A DNA stretch of 64,000 nucleotides, taken from positions 62,001 to 126,000 of the forward strand of contig CAVXZG010000019.1 in the NCBI GenBank assembly GCA_963766375.1. Direction: 5' to 3'. Positions 1-9,860 of the stretch are shown here, piece by piece. The stretch comes from AC-32 sp963766375. Lineage in GTDB: Bacteria > Actinomycetota > Thermoleophilia > Gaiellales > Gaiellaceae. How positions within the stretch are numbered: the first letter of the stretch is position 1; every line of letters starts with the position of its first letter. A program made the position numbers and the translations under genes. Below the pieces are notes generated by a model. That model saw only the letters and a list, made by a program, of their open reading frames with translations. It searched no databases and was not told where the DNA came from.

Positions 1-271
1 CGTAGGCGAGGGCGGTCAGCCGGCCTGCGCCGCCCTCCGCGGCCAGGTAGCGGCTGCGCAGGCTGCCGAGGAACCAGATGAAGAGGAGGACGCCGATCGA
101 CCACAGCAGCCCGGCCGCGAGGATGCCATCGCTGTGCTTGTTGTAGCTGGCGAGGATCTCGGGGCCTTCGCTGCCCTTGACCTTCGAAGAGATGAGAGCC
201 ACGCCCGCTACCCAGAACGGAACCGCAAGCGCGCCCGACAAGATGGCCCAGCGTTCCCACTTATTACCCAT
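1..271 (-). CDS. Small membrane protein, C-terminus outside window
   Basis: The reading frame begins with MGNKWERWAIL and runs off the left edge after about 90 codons without a stop. Two hydrophobic stretches are visible: residues about 9-27 (ALAVPFWVAGVAL) and about 49-68 (GILAAGLLWSIGVLLFIWF), joined by a short polar loop. It looks like the start of an integral membrane protein of a type often found uncharacterised in actinobacteria. An AAGGAG ribosome binding site lies about 10 nt upstream of the ATG, so unlike many genes here it is not leaderless. No function can be given. Confidence 0.6.
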   Translation of the reverse strand, partial: MGNKWERWAILSGALAVPFWVAGVALISSKVKGSEGPEILASYNKHSDGILAAGLLWSIGVLLFIWFLGSLRSRYLAAEGGAGRLTALAY

Positions 272-358
272 AGAGGCTTAGCTCCTTTTTCGAGTTCGGC
301 ACGGATTCGCCGCACACGTGTTTCACACGCGTCACGGATTTCCTGGCTAACTAGACAG

Positions 359-620
359 ATGAGACCGGACGGGAAGCCGACGGTGCGCCAGGTCTACGCG
401 CTCGCGGCCGCACTCTGCGAGCGCGCGGGCGAGGAGTTCCCGGAGACGCGGGACGCCGCCTCCGAGCTGATCGAGCGTCTGCGGACCGAGAACGGACATC
501 CAGCGCCGCGGCTCGAGGACGCGCCGCCCCGCCCGCAGCGCAGGCGCCACCGCCGGCGGACGGCGCCAAGACGAACGCGACGCCAGCCAGGTCGCGGCCG
601 AGCTCGCGCACGAGCTCTAG
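359..620 (+). CDS. Small hypothetical protein (frameshifted)
   Basis: The first 55 or so codons (MRPDGKPTVRQVYALAAAL, then a charged helix rich in Glu and Arg) look like normal coding sequence. The frame then becomes an implausible Arg/Pro run, while another frame gives QVAAELAHEL followed by TAG just before the convergent ROK gene. I infer one 85-90 residue helical protein with an indel near 520-550. The ATG is preceded by a TAACTA/CTAACT hexamer at 347-353 that could act as a leaderless -10 element. The family is unknown to me. Confidence 0.5.
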
Positions 621-621
621 C

Positions 622-1777
622 TCAGCGCGAGGCGGCGAGCGGCCCGCGCCTGGCGAAGACGTTCTCGAGCGCCGACTGTAGGCCGATCGCGAGCGCGCCG
701 GTCAGGACGGCCGCCTCGCCGAGGGTCGAGACCTCGACACGAGGCGGGAACGGCAGCCACTCGGTGAGCAGGCCGCCGACGGGATCGAGTAGCAGGTCGC
801 CGTTCGCGCCGATGCCGCCGCCGAGGACGACCAGCTCGACGTCGGCGACGGACGGCGACGGTCGCGACATGTAGGGCGATCCGCCGCGCGACCTCGGCAA
901 CGACCGCCCGGGCGCGCTCGTCGCCCTCGCGGGCGGCTCCGAAGACGGCGCGCGCGTCGGCGCGGGCGCCGGCGAACTCGGCCGCCAGCTCCAGCACCTG
1001 CGGCCCGGAGGGGTCGACGTTCTCGTCCAGCCCGGTAAACACGAAGTCGATCTCGCCCGCCGCGCCGTTCCGCCCGCGGTGGAGCTCGCCGCCGAGGACG
1101 AGCCCGGCGCCCATGCCGGTGCCGACCGAGAGGAAGACGAAGTCGTCGACCCCGCGCGCCACGCCCTGCCACTGCTCGCCGAGCGCGGCGAGATTGGTGT
1201 CGTTCTCGAGGGTCACCGACAGCCCGAGGGCGCTGCGCAGCTCGTCGGCGAACGCTCGGCCCTCCAGGCCTGCGACGTTCTCGGCGAGCCGGAGCACGCC
1301 GGTGTTGGTCTCAACGACGCCGGGGACGCCGACGACGACGCCGTCCACGCGATCCGGGTCGAGCCCGGAAGCCGCGAGCAGCGAGGTGCGAAGGCGTTCG
1401 ATCGCCTCGACTGCACCGGCGACCTCGGCGACGCTCAGCTCGACGTCCTGCCGAGCCCGCACGTTGCCGGCCAGGTCGCAGACGGCCCCGCGGACGAAGC
1501 GCGCGCCGAGGTCGAGACCGAGCACGACTGCCGCCTCGGCGACCGGCTCGAAGTAGACGGCGCCGTAGCCGGGGCCGTCGGGCCGCTCGGCCGTCTCGCG
1601 CACGAGCTCGGCCTGAAGCAGGGACTGGAGCGCCAGCGAGACCGTCGGCTTGGAGATCCCCGAGCGCCGGGAGATCTCGGCCCGCGAAATCGGCGAGCCG
1701 GCACGGATCGTCTCCAGCACGGTCCGCTCGTTCAGGTCGCGGAGGAGCGGGGGCGTCGCACGGCGCGTAGCGCTCAT
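622..1777 (-). CDS. ROK-family transcriptional regulator (frameshifted near C-terminus)
   Basis: Residues about 10-60 form a winged helix-turn-helix (SRAEISRRSGISKPTVSLAL), followed by a ROK sugar-kinase fold with GLDLGARFVRGAVCD as the phosphate-binding segment, VGVPGVVETNTGVLRL, LENDTNLAALGEQW and SVGTGMGAGLVLGG. The frame breaks near 870; the C-terminus (VLGGGIGANGDLLLDPVGG) continues in a second frame to a TGA, giving about 385 residues, normal for NagC/XylR-type repressors. ROK regulators bind DNA until a sugar or sugar phosphate is sensed. It is divergent from the GH4 gene, so it probably represses that operon. I chose the ATG lying 10 nt after TAATGT (1788-1793, read leftward) rather than an in-frame GTG 51 nt upstream. 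Confidence 0.85.
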
Positions 1778-1830
1778 CTCGTGAAGGACATTAACGCAGA
1801 CGCGCGCAGACTTCCTAGCGCTTGACACCA

Positions 1831-1885
1831 GATTGTCGACATGTCACAGTCGCCTCGTCTGGGTTCCTAACGAGATGTCGACGAA
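1831..1885. promoter_or_regulatory. Candidate operator: two GTCGAC palindromes in the ROK/GH4 divergent region
   Basis: Two copies of the palindrome GTCGAC lie at 1835-1840 and 1877-1882, each preceded by a GAT or GATT. They are 42 bp apart, about four helical turns, between the divergent ROK regulator and GH4 gene. Such spacing suits two repressor dimers on one face of the helix. GTCGAC is common in GC-rich DNA, so the site is only a candidate. Confidence 0.3.
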
Positions 1886-1897
1886 CCCTCAGCCCCA

Positions 1898-3180
1898 GTG
1901 AAACTCGCCGTCGTCGGCGGCGGCTCGACCTACACGCCGGAGCTGGTCGCCGGCCTGGCCCGCGAACGCGAGCGGCTCGATCTGAGCGAGCTCGTCCTGC
2001 AGGACATCGACCCCGAGCGCCGGGAGATCGTCGGCGGGCTGGCCGGCCGGATGCTCGCGGCGGCCGGCTACGACGGAGAGCTGGCCGTCACCGACGACCT
2101 GGAGCGCGCCCTCGACGGAGCTTCATTCGTGCTGATCCAGCTCCGCGTCGGCGGGCAGGCGGCGCGCCTCTCCGACGAGACGATTCCGCTCGCCTGCGGC
2201 TGCATCGGCCAGGAGACGACCGGCGCCGGCGGGCTCGGCAAGGCGCTGCGAACGGTGCCCGTCGTGCTCGAGATCGCGGAACGCGTGCGCGAGCTCGCCG
2301 CCGACGACGCCTGGATCGTCGACTTCACCAACCCGGTCGGGATCGTCGTCCGCGGGCTGCTCGACGCGGACCACCGCGCCGTCGGCCTCTGCAACGTCGC
2401 GATCGGGCTGCAGCGCTTCCTGGCGCCGCTGCTCGAGGTCGAGCCGGAGCGCGTGCTCGTCGACCAGGTCGGCCTCAACCACCTCACCTGGGTGCGCGCG
2501 GTGCGGGTCGACGGCGACGACGTCCTGCCGGACCTGCTGGCCGAGCGCCTCGAAGAGCTGGCCGATCACGTCGAGCTGCCGGCGTGCGCTGCTCGAGCGG
2601 CTCGGGCGCGATCCCGTCGTACTACCTGCGTTACTTCTACTTCCACGACCAGCGTGCTCGAGGAGCAGCGGACCGGGAAGCCCCGCGCGGCCGAGGTCGC
2701 CGAGATCGAGCGCGAGCTGCTCGAGCTCTACCGCGACCCGGCGCTGACGACGAAGCCGGCGCTGCTCGAGCGGCGCGGCGGCGCCTACTACAGCGAGGCC
2801 GCGACCCAGCTCGTCGCCGCCGCTCGCGACCGGAAGCGGCGACGCCCAGGTCGTCGATGTCCGGAACGGCGGGACGCTCGCCGGGCTGGCGGACGACGAC
2901 GCGGTCGAGGTGCCGGCCCGGATCGGAGCCGACGGCCCGGTGCCGCTGCCGCAGCGCGCCGCTCGCCCCCGAGCTGCTCGGCCTCGTCCAGCACGTCGCG
3001 GCCTACGAGCGCCTCGCCGCGAAGGCGGCCGTCACCGGCGAGCGCGATCTGGTCTACAAGGCGCTGCTCGCGCATCCGCTCGTCGGCCAGGAACCGCAGG
3101 CCGAGGAGTTGACCGAGCGCCTCCTGGCCACCGGCCGCGAGCATCTGCCGCAGTTCGCGTCGCGGGAGCCGGTCGGATGA
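1898..3180 (+). CDS. Glycoside hydrolase family 4 (6-phospho-glycosidase type), frameshifted
   Basis: GH4 enzymes cleave glycosidic bonds by an NAD+ and Mn2+-dependent oxidation-elimination route, mostly on 6-phosphorylated disaccharides. Visible features are the NAD site VGGGSTYTPELVAGL at residues 6-20, GQETTGAGGLGKALRT, DDAWIVDFTNPVGIVV, the GLCN metal-binding cysteine near residue 168 and VGLNHLTWV with the metal histidine. From about 2585 onward the protein must be pieced together from alternating frames (IPSYYLRYFYFHD, then VLEEQRTGKPRAAEVAEIE, then VDVRNGG, then LGLVQHVAAYERLAAKAAV), giving about 425 residues, normal for the family. It starts GTG; its TGA overlaps the ATG of the next gene. 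Substrate specificity cannot be read from the sequence; context suggests an amino-sugar disaccharide. Confidence 0.85.
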
Positions 3181-4224
3181 GGCGGCCGCTCGTGCTGGCG
3201 ATCGACGGCGGCAACTCGAAGACCGACCTCGCGCTCGTTCAGGCCGACGGCGAGGTGCTCGCGCTCGTTCGCGGGCCGCTGAGCTCGCCTCACCACCTCG
3301 GGCTCGCCGGTTCGCTGGGCGTGCTCGGCGATCTGCTGGCCCAGGCGCTCGACGAGGCAGGCCTGCCGAACGGCGACGGGCCGGTCGCCGAGGTCGGCCA
3401 ACTGCTGCTGGCCGGCGTCGACACTCCCTCCGAGGCGGAGGAGATGCGGGCTGCGGCCGGCGCGCGCGGCCTCGCCGAGCCGGATCTCCGTCGGCAACGA
3501 CACCTTCGCCGTGCTCCGCGCCGGCACCGAGCGCGGCTGGGGGGTCGCCGTCGTCTGTGGCGCCGGCATCAACTGCGTCGGCGTCGCCCCGGACGGCCGG
3601 CAGTCCCGCTTCCCGGCGCTCGGCTGGAGCACCGGCGACTGGGGCGGTGGCTACGACGTCGGAGTCGCGGCGGTCTCGGCGGCGGCCCGGAGCGAGGACG
3701 GGCGCGGCGAGCGGACGACGCTGGAGCAGGCGGTGCCGGCGCACTTCGGTGACGCGACCCCGACCGCGCTGGCCGAGGCGTTCCACGCGGGCCGGAGTCG
3801 GAACGGGAGGCGGCGATCGAGCTGGCGCCGGTCGTCTTCGCCGAGGCCGGCCACGACGCCGTCGCGGCCGAGATCGTCGACCGCCTGGCCGACGAGGTCG
3901 TGACGATGATCCGCGTCACGCTCGAACGGCTCGAGCTGAGCGGCGAGCCAGTCGAGGTCGCGCTCGGCGGCGGGCTGATGCAGTCGGGCGACATCAGGCT
4001 GATCGGCACGATCGAAGCCGGCGTCAACGAGATCGCGCCCGCAGCGACGGTGCACGTGACCGGCTCGCCGCCGGTCGTCGGCGCCGCGCTGCTCGGCCTG
4101 GACGAGCTCGAGGCCGGCCCGGAGGCGCAGGAGAGGCTGCGGCGAAGAGCTCGCAGAGGTGTTCACAGGGATCGAAAACCCGCAATCCGTCGGTCGAAAG
4201 CGACCGGGAAGGAGTCGAAGATGA
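3177..4224 (+). CDS. BadF/BadG-type N-acetylglucosamine (or glucosamine) kinase, frameshifted
   Basis: The N-terminus LVLAIDGGNSKTDLALVQAD is the ASKHA phosphate-1 motif of the BadF/BadG/BcrA family, which in sugar loci is usually a GlcNAc or glucosamine kinase. Further blocks are GVAVVCGAGINCVGVAPDG, FPALGWSTGDWGGGYDVG and VALGGGLMQSGDIRLIG. Frames switch near 3480, 3795 and 4150; the restored protein is about 345 residues and ends in a TGA that overlaps the ATG of the binding-protein gene. It would phosphorylate the sugar delivered by the transporter encoded next. The vertebrate NAGK and Vibrio GspK proteins belong to the same family. Exact substrate is inferred from family and neighbours. 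Confidence 0.8.
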
Positions 4225-5873
4225 AGCGTGTGCTGGTGCTCTTGCTGGCGGTGGGCCTGACGGCCGCAGCCTGCGGGGGCAAAAAGTCCGGCGGCAGCGC
4301 AGGATCCAGCTCCGTCACGATCTCGAACGAGCAGGGAACGACCTGGACGTGCGGGTTCAACCCGTTCAACGCGAGCGTGAGCTTCCTCTCGTTCGGCACC
4401 GAGTACGAAGAGCTCACCTACGTCAACGGGCTGAAGAGCGGCGCGACGACGCCCTGGCTCGCCTCGAGCTACGCGTGGGGCAACGGCAACAAGACGCTGA
4501 CGTTCACGATCCGGCAAGGGCGTCAAGTGGAGCGACGGAAAGCCGTTCACCGCGGCCGACGTCGTCTACACCTTCCAGCTGCTGAAGAAGTACCCGGCCC
4601 TCGACTTGAACGCGAACTGGTCGGTGCTGAAGAGCGTCACGCAGAACGGCGACAAGGTCGTCTTCAACTTCAAGACGGCCGGCGGTTCCGTACTTCTACT
4701 ACATCGCCGGCCAGACCCCGATCGTCGCCAAGCACATCTGGTCCTCGATCAAGAACCCGACCACCTACAAGGACGACGCATCCGGTCGGAACGGGCCCGT
4801 TCACGATGAGCTCGTGCTCGCCGCAGGTGATCAAGTACACAGAAGAACTCGGGCTACTGGCAGCCCGGGAAACCGATGATCAACACGGTCTACTACCCCG
4901 CCTTCACGTCGAACGATCCGGCGAACCAGCAGCTGGCGAGCGGCAAGGCGCAGTGGGGGAGCCAGTTCATCCCGAACATCGACACGTTCTACGTCTCGAA
5001 GAGCCCCGACAACCACTACTGGTTCCCGCCGCGTCGTCAACGTCGGCGGTCTACATCAACCAGAAGGACCCGATCCTCTCCAACCTCGCCGTGCGGAAGG
5101 CGATGGCCTACGCGATCGACCGCGAGAAGGTCTCGAAGATCGGCGAGTACGGCTACGAGCCGGCCGCGAACCAGACCGGGATCGTGACGCCGACGTTCGC
5201 CGACTGGCTCGACCAGGGGCTCGCCAAGCAGGTCGGCTACAACCCGGAGAAGGCCGAGTCGATCCTCCAGCGGGCCGGCTTCAAGAAGTACGGCGGCATC
5301 TACTACACGCCGGACGGCAAGCCGCTTTCCTTCACGATGATCAACATCGGCGGCTACTCCGACTGGGTCGCCTCGGCGCAGATCGTCGCAGGAGAACCTG
5401 AAGGCGGTCGGGATCAAGGTAACGGCCCGAGAACCTCTCGAGCACAGACATACGACAACGACGTCTACAACGGCCACTACCAGCTCGCGTACGACGGGAA
5501 CCAGACCGGCGGGCCCGACGCCGTACTACGAGCTGCGGTCAGCTCCTGTACTCGAAGGACTCGGCGCCGATCGGCAAGACGGCCGGATCCGAACTGGGAG
5601 CGGTACTCGAACCCCGCGACGGACAAGCTGATCGAGGACTACGCCGCAACGGCGGACCCGGCAAGCAGAAGACGATCGTGCAAGCAGCTCGAGGCGGTGA
5701 TGGTGAACGAGATCCCCGTGATCCCGGTCACCGAGGGCGTCGACTGGTACCAGTACAACACCAAGGAGCCTCGTCCGGCTGGGTCGACGCAGGGCGACCC
5801 GTTCGCGCGACCGGCCGCCTACGACAACCCCGACTGGGGCGTCATGCTCCTGCACCTGAAGCCGAAGGCGTAG
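4221..5873 (+). CDS. ABC transporter substrate-binding lipoprotein, family 5 (peptide/oligosaccharide), frameshifted
   Basis: Starts with a lipoprotein signal MKRVLVLLLAVGLTAAACGG (lipobox TAAC, predicted lipidated cysteine at about residue 19). Family 5 landmarks follow: ASSYAWGNGNKTLTFTIR, VKWSDGKPFTAADVVYTF, AVYINQKDPILSNLAVRKA, MAYAIDREKVSKIGEYG and a C-terminal NPDWGVMLLHLKP. At least eight frame switches interrupt it, more than any other gene here; the restored length is about 550 residues. An AAGGAG ribosome binding site lies 6 nt before the ATG. Family 5 proteins bind peptides, nickel or sugars; the chitin-oligosaccharide binding protein of Vibrio is one. Next to a GH4 enzyme and an amino-sugar kinase I favour an oligosaccharide ligand. 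It would sit on the outer face of the membrane. Confidence 0.85.
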   Translation: MKRVLVLLLAVGLTAAACGGKKSGGSAGSSSVTISNEQGTTWTCGFNPFNASVSFLSFGTEYEELTYVNGLKSGATTPWLASSYAWGNGNKTLTFTIRQGRQVERRKAVHRGRRRLHLPAAEEVPGPRLERELVGAEERHAERRQGRLQLQDGRRFRTSTTSPARPRSSPSTSGPRSRTRPPTRTTHPVGTGPFTMSSCSPQVIKYTEELGLLAARETDDQHGLLPRLHVERSGEPAAGERQGAVGEPVHPEHRHVLRLEEPRQPLLVPAASSTSAVYINQKDPILSNLAVRKAMAYAIDREKVSKIGEYGYEPAANQTGIVTPTFADWLDQGLAKQVGYNPEKAESILQRAGFKKYGGIYYTPDGKPLSFTMINIGGYSDWVASAQIVAGEPEGGRDQGNGPRTSRAQTYDNDVYNGHYQLAYDGNQTGGPDAVLRAAVSSCTRRTRRRSARRPDPNWERYSNPATDKLIEDYAATADPASRRRSCKQLEAVMVNEIPVIPVTEGVDWYQYNTKEPRPAGSTQGDPFARPAAYDNPDWGVMLLHLKPKA

Positions 5874-5903
5874 CGAAGGTTCAGCCGGCATGAGGCGCGC
5901 GAG

Positions 5904-6890
5904 ATGAGGTTCATCCTCCGCCGACTTGGGTTCTTCGTCGTCACGCTTTGGGCGGCGGTCACGCTGAACTTCCTCATCCCGCGCCTCATGCCGGGCAACG
6001 CGGCGATCGCGATGATGGGCCGCTACAAGGGCCACTTGAACCCGCAGGCGCTGCACGCGCTCGAGATCGCGTTCGGCGTCAACAACGCACCAGAGCCTGG
6101 TCAGCGCTTACTTCACCTACCTCGGGCAACATCGCCCGCGGCCACTTCGGTATCTCGCTGACGTTCTTCCCGGACACGGTCGCCCACCAGGTGCTGCAGG
6201 CGCTGCCGTGGACGCTGGCGCTGGTCGGCATCACGACGGTCATCGCCTTCATCCTCGGCACGCTGATCGGCCTCGTCTCCGGCTGGCGTCGCGGCGAGCG
6301 CCCTCGACGGCGCGCTGCCGCCGCTCTTCGTGATCACGTCGGCGTTCCCGTACTTCTGGCTCGCGCTGCTCGCGATCTGGCTCTTCTCGATCAAGCTCGG
6401 CTGGTTCCCCGAGAGCGGCGGCTACAAGGTCACGACGACGGTCGGCTGGAACTGGACGTTCGTCACCGACGCCTTCAACCACTCGATCCTGCCCGCGCTG
6501 ACGATCATCGTCACCGCGATCGGCGGCTGGATCCTGACGATGCGCAACAACATGATCACGGTCCTGACCGAGGACTACGTGCGGATGGCGCGCGCCAAGG
6601 GCCTGAAGCCGTGGCGGATCATGTGGACCTACGCGGGGCGGAACGCGATCCTGCCGAACCTCGTCGGCTTCGCGATGTCGCTCGGCTTCGTCGTCGGCGG
6701 CGCGATCCTCGTCGAGTTCGTCTTCAACTACCCCGGCGTCGGCTGGATGTTCCTCCAGTCGGTCGAGAACCAGGACTACGCGCTGATGCAGGCGCTGTTC
6801 CTGATGATCACGGTCACGGTGCTGCTGGCGATCCTCGCCGCGGACGTCGCGACGGCGATCCTCGACCCGCGGACACGGGAACGCGGATGA
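5904..6890 (+). CDS. ABC transporter permease, DppB/OppB type, frameshifted
   Basis: The opening MRFILRRLGFFVVTLWAAV and NFLIPRLMPGNAA are typical of the first permease of dipeptide/oligopeptide-class importers. Membrane segments follow (TLALVGITTVIAFILGTLIG; YFWLALLAIWLF), then the cytoplasmic EAA-loop region DYVRMARAKGLKPWRIMW that contacts the ATPases, and a last span ending LDPRTRERG. Frame switches at about 6100 and 6300 split it into three readable parts; total length about 325 residues. It lies 30 nt after the binding protein and its TGA overlaps the next ATG. Confidence 0.85.
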
Positions 6891-7866
6891 GCATCCCGTC
6901 CGTCGCGGACTCGGTGGAGCCGGCCGGTGCGACCGTCGGCTCCGGCCCGCCCGAGGAGGCGACGAGGCGGACCGCGGGGGCCGACCTCTGTCGCGCGGTC
7001 GCGCACAACCGCAAGGCGCTGGTCGGGCTCGGGCTCCTGCTCTTCTTCGGCGTGCTCGCCGCCTTCCCGGGGCAGATCGCCCCTGACGACCCGCGCGCGA
7101 AGATCTACTCGCGCCGGGCTCGGGCCCTCGGTCCACCACCTGTTCGGCACGACGGCCTACGGCGAGGACGTCTTCTCGCAGCTGGTCTTCGGGACGCGCC
7201 AGTCGATCCTGATCGCTTTCGCCGTCGGCGGCCTGGCGACCCTGATCGCGGTCATCGTCGGCGTCTCCGCCGGCTACCTCGGCGGCAAGACCGACGGCGT
7301 CCTCTCGCTGATCACCGACGTGATCCTGGTGATCCCGATCTTCCCGCTGATCATCGTCATCGCCGCCTACGAGCGGAACTCCGGCTTCTTCACGCTCGTG
7401 GTCGTGCTCGGCGTGCTCGGCTGGTCGTACGGAGCGCGGCAGCTGCGCTCGCAGACGCTCTCGTTACGCAGCGAGACTTCCTCGAGGCGGCGGTCGTCCG
7501 CGGCGAGCGCAAGTCGTACGTGATCGTCCACGAGATCCTGCCGACGATGACCTCGCTGATCCTGGCGAGCTTCCTCGGCGCCGCGCTCTACGCCGTCCTG
7601 TTCGCGGCCGGGCTGCAGTTCATCGGCCTCGGCGACCCGAACAGCCAGAGCTGGGGGACGATGCTCTACTGGGCCCAGAACAACGAGGCGCTCGGCGCCG
7701 GGATGCCCTACTGGGCGATCATGCCCGGGGTCTGCATCGCGCTGCTGGGCGCCGCGTTCGCGCTGCTGAACTACGCCTTCGACGAGATCAGCAGCCCGGC
7801 TCTGCGGCTGCGGAAGCTCGAGAACACAGGCGTCGACGCCGAGCCCGCGGCCGCGGCCGTCTGCCG
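6887..7866 (+). CDS. ABC transporter permease, DppC/OppC type, frameshifted
   Basis: A polar N-terminal tail of about 40 residues precedes the first span (ALVGLGLLLFFGVLAAF). The DppC signature HHLFGTTAYGEDVFSQLVFG is followed by SILIAFAVGGLATLIAVIVG, the EAA loop (RDFLEAAVVRGERKSYVIVH) and FAAGLQFIGLGDPNSQSWG. Frames switch near 7120 and 7460. The 3' end is uncertain: after DAEPAAAAV the frame runs on without a stop into ATPase sequence in the wrong frame. A single missing base in GTCTG (as if GTC TGA) would end the gene near 7866, which I take as the end. Two permeases and two ATPases form a standard heteromeric importer. Confidence 0.8.
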
Positions 7867-7899
7867 GCGCGTCCGCCCGACCCGAAGAACATCCTCGAG

Positions 7900-8882
7900 G
7901 TGCGGGACCTCTCGGTGGCGTACACCTCGGAGCACGGGCCGGTCGTGGCCGTGGACGACGTCTCCTTCGACCTCCGCCGCGGCGAGTTCCTCGGCATCGT
8001 CGGCGAGTCGGCCTGCGGCAAGTCGACGCTCGTCTATGCGGTCGCGCGGCTCCTCGGCGCGCCCCTCGCCGGCGAGATCACGGACGGCCAGGTGCATCTT
8101 CAAGGGCCGCGACATGGTCACGCTCGCCGACCGGGAGCTGCGCCACATCCGCTGGCGCGACTACTCGGTCGTGATGCAGAGCGCGATGAACGCGCTCAAC
8201 CCGGTGCTGACGGTGGCGGCGCAGATGCGCGACGCCTGCGAGGCGCACTCGACGATGACGAAGCGGGAGATCGAGGAGCGGTCGAAGGAGGTCCTGCGGC
8301 TGGTCTCGATCGACCCGGTGCACCTGCACAGCTATCCGCACCAGCTCTCGGGCGGGATGCGGCAGCGGGCGATGATCGCGATGGCGCTGCTCTTCACGCC
8401 GGAGCTGATCATCATGGACGAGCCGACCTCGGCCCTCGACGTCGTCGGGCAGCGCTCGCTGATGGTGCAGATCAAGGAGCTCCAGGAGCGGCTCGGCTTC
8501 GCCGTCATCTTCGTCACGCACGACATGTCGCTCGTGAGCCATTTCTCGGACCGGCTGCTCGTGATGTACGCGGCTCAGGTGGCCGAGTTCGGGGCGGACC
8601 GCCAGCTGTTCGACAAGCCGCTGCATCCGTACACGCACGGGCTGCTCGAGGCGTTCCCGTCGATCCACGGTGCCGAAGGAGCACTTGCTCGGGATCCCGG
8701 GCGCGCCGCCGGACCTGCTGCACCCGCCGCCGGCTGCCGCTTCGCCCCCCGCTGCCCGCACGCCTTCGCCCGCTGCAGCTCGGAGCCCCCGCGCCTGCTC
8801 GAGGTCGACGGCGAGCTCGTCCGCTGCCTCCTGCACGAGCAGGCGGCGGATCCGGTGCCGTGCGAAGGAGGGCGTCGCGTGA
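7900..8882 (+). CDS. ABC transporter ATP-binding protein, DppD/OppD type, frameshifted
   Basis: Carries Walker A GESACGKST, signature LSGGMRQR, Walker B LIIMDEPTSALD and the switch histidine in FVTHDMSLVSHF, then the family's C-terminal Cys cluster region (CRFAPRCPHAFARCSSEPPRL) that can hold an iron-sulfur cluster in related proteins. Frame switches occur near 8095, 8670, 8740 and 8865; the last restores a stop that overlaps the GTG of the next gene. Readable homology starts upstream as DPKNILE in the same frame as GTG 7900, so the true start may be a little earlier. It powers the importer encoded just before. Confidence 0.8.
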
Positions 8883-9860
8883 GCGAGCCGCTGCTGCGGG
8901 CCGAGGGCCTGACGCGCCATTTCTCGCGTCGGGGAAGCTGCTCTCGCGCCAGCGGCTCCACGCTGTGGACGACGTCAACTTCGAGATCGGGCGAGGCGAG
9001 ATCGTCGCGCTCGTCGGCGAGAGCGGAAGCGGCAAGAGCACGATCGCCCGCCTGCTCGCGCGCGTGTACAAGCCCACGGCCGGCGAGATCACCTTCGAGG
9101 GCCGGCCGGTGAGCACCCTGAGGACGCGGCGGCAGCGCCTCGCCTACTCGAGCGACGTCGTGATGGTCTTCCAGGACCCGTACAGCTCGCTGAACCCCGC
9201 CTACCGGGTCTACGCACCCGATCGAGCGCGGGCTCGTCCTCCATCGCAGGGAGGTCGCGCGGCGTGGGCGGGGCGCGGAGGTCGAGCGGTCGCTCGATGC
9301 GGTCGGGCTGGTCCCGGCCGGGCAGGTCGCGGCGAAGTTCCCGCACGAGCTGAGCGGCGGCCAGCGGCAGCGCGTCGGGCTTCGCGGCCGCGCTCGCCGC
9401 CAAGCCGAAGCTGATCGTCGCCGACGAGCCCGTCTCGATGCTGGACGTCTCGATCCGGATCGGGATCCTCAACCTGATGAGCGAGCTGCGCGAGCGCGAG
9501 GGCGTCTCGTTTCTCTACATCACGCACGACGTCGCCGGCGCCCGCTACATCGCCGACCGGGTGCTCGTCATGTACGGGGGGCACCTGGTCGAGGAAGGCC
9601 CGACCGAGGCCGTGATAGAGCGGCCGAAGCACCCGTACACGCAGCTCCTGCTCTCGGCCGTGCCCGACCCGCGTGCGCCGCTCGGCGTCTCCGACGCGGC
9701 CGACGTGGGCGAGCCGCCGAAGGTGATCGACCCGAAGGAGGGCTGCCGCTTCCGTGCGCGCTGCCCGCTCGCGATCGACAGGTGTGAGACCGAGACGCCG
9801 CGCCTGCGACCGGTCGGGCGCGGGCGGCTCGCCGCCTGCCACGTCGCCGAGGCCGACTGA
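8879..9860 (+). CDS. ABC transporter ATP-binding protein, DppF/OppF type, frameshifted
   Basis: Walker A GESGSGKSTIARLLARVYK, Q-loop VFQDPYSSLNPAYRV, signature LSGGQRQR, Walker B LIVADEPVSMLD and switch region YITHDVAGARYIADRV are all present, as is the C-terminal segment GCRFRARCPLAIDRCE of the peptide-importer ATPases. Frames switch near 8935, 9215 and 9380; from about 9420 on the sequence reads cleanly to the stop. Restored length is about 325 residues. Start GTG overlaps the preceding stop, and its TGA overlaps the ATG of the SIS gene, showing one transcription unit. Confidence 0.85.

Noticed and set aside
1822..1850. TTGACA at 1822-1827 as a -35 for the GH4 operon
   Set aside because: No acceptable -10 lies 16-19 bp downstream, and the hexamer overlaps the start region of the divergent regulator.
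2788..3786. Minus-strand frame over the GH4 and kinase genes
   Set aside because: Composition is low-complexity Arg/Ala; plus-strand motifs explain the region.
4221..5873. Binding-protein gene as a true pseudogene
   Set aside because: Despite many frame switches, no motif is lost and codon use stays normal on both sides of each switch; neighbouring essential genes show the same damage, which favours sequencing error.
5948..9112. A 1054-codon plus-strand frame spanning two permeases and an ATPase
   Set aside because: It alternates between recognisable transporter sequence and Arg/Pro-rich nonsense; it arises because frameshifts remove stops, not from a true fusion.
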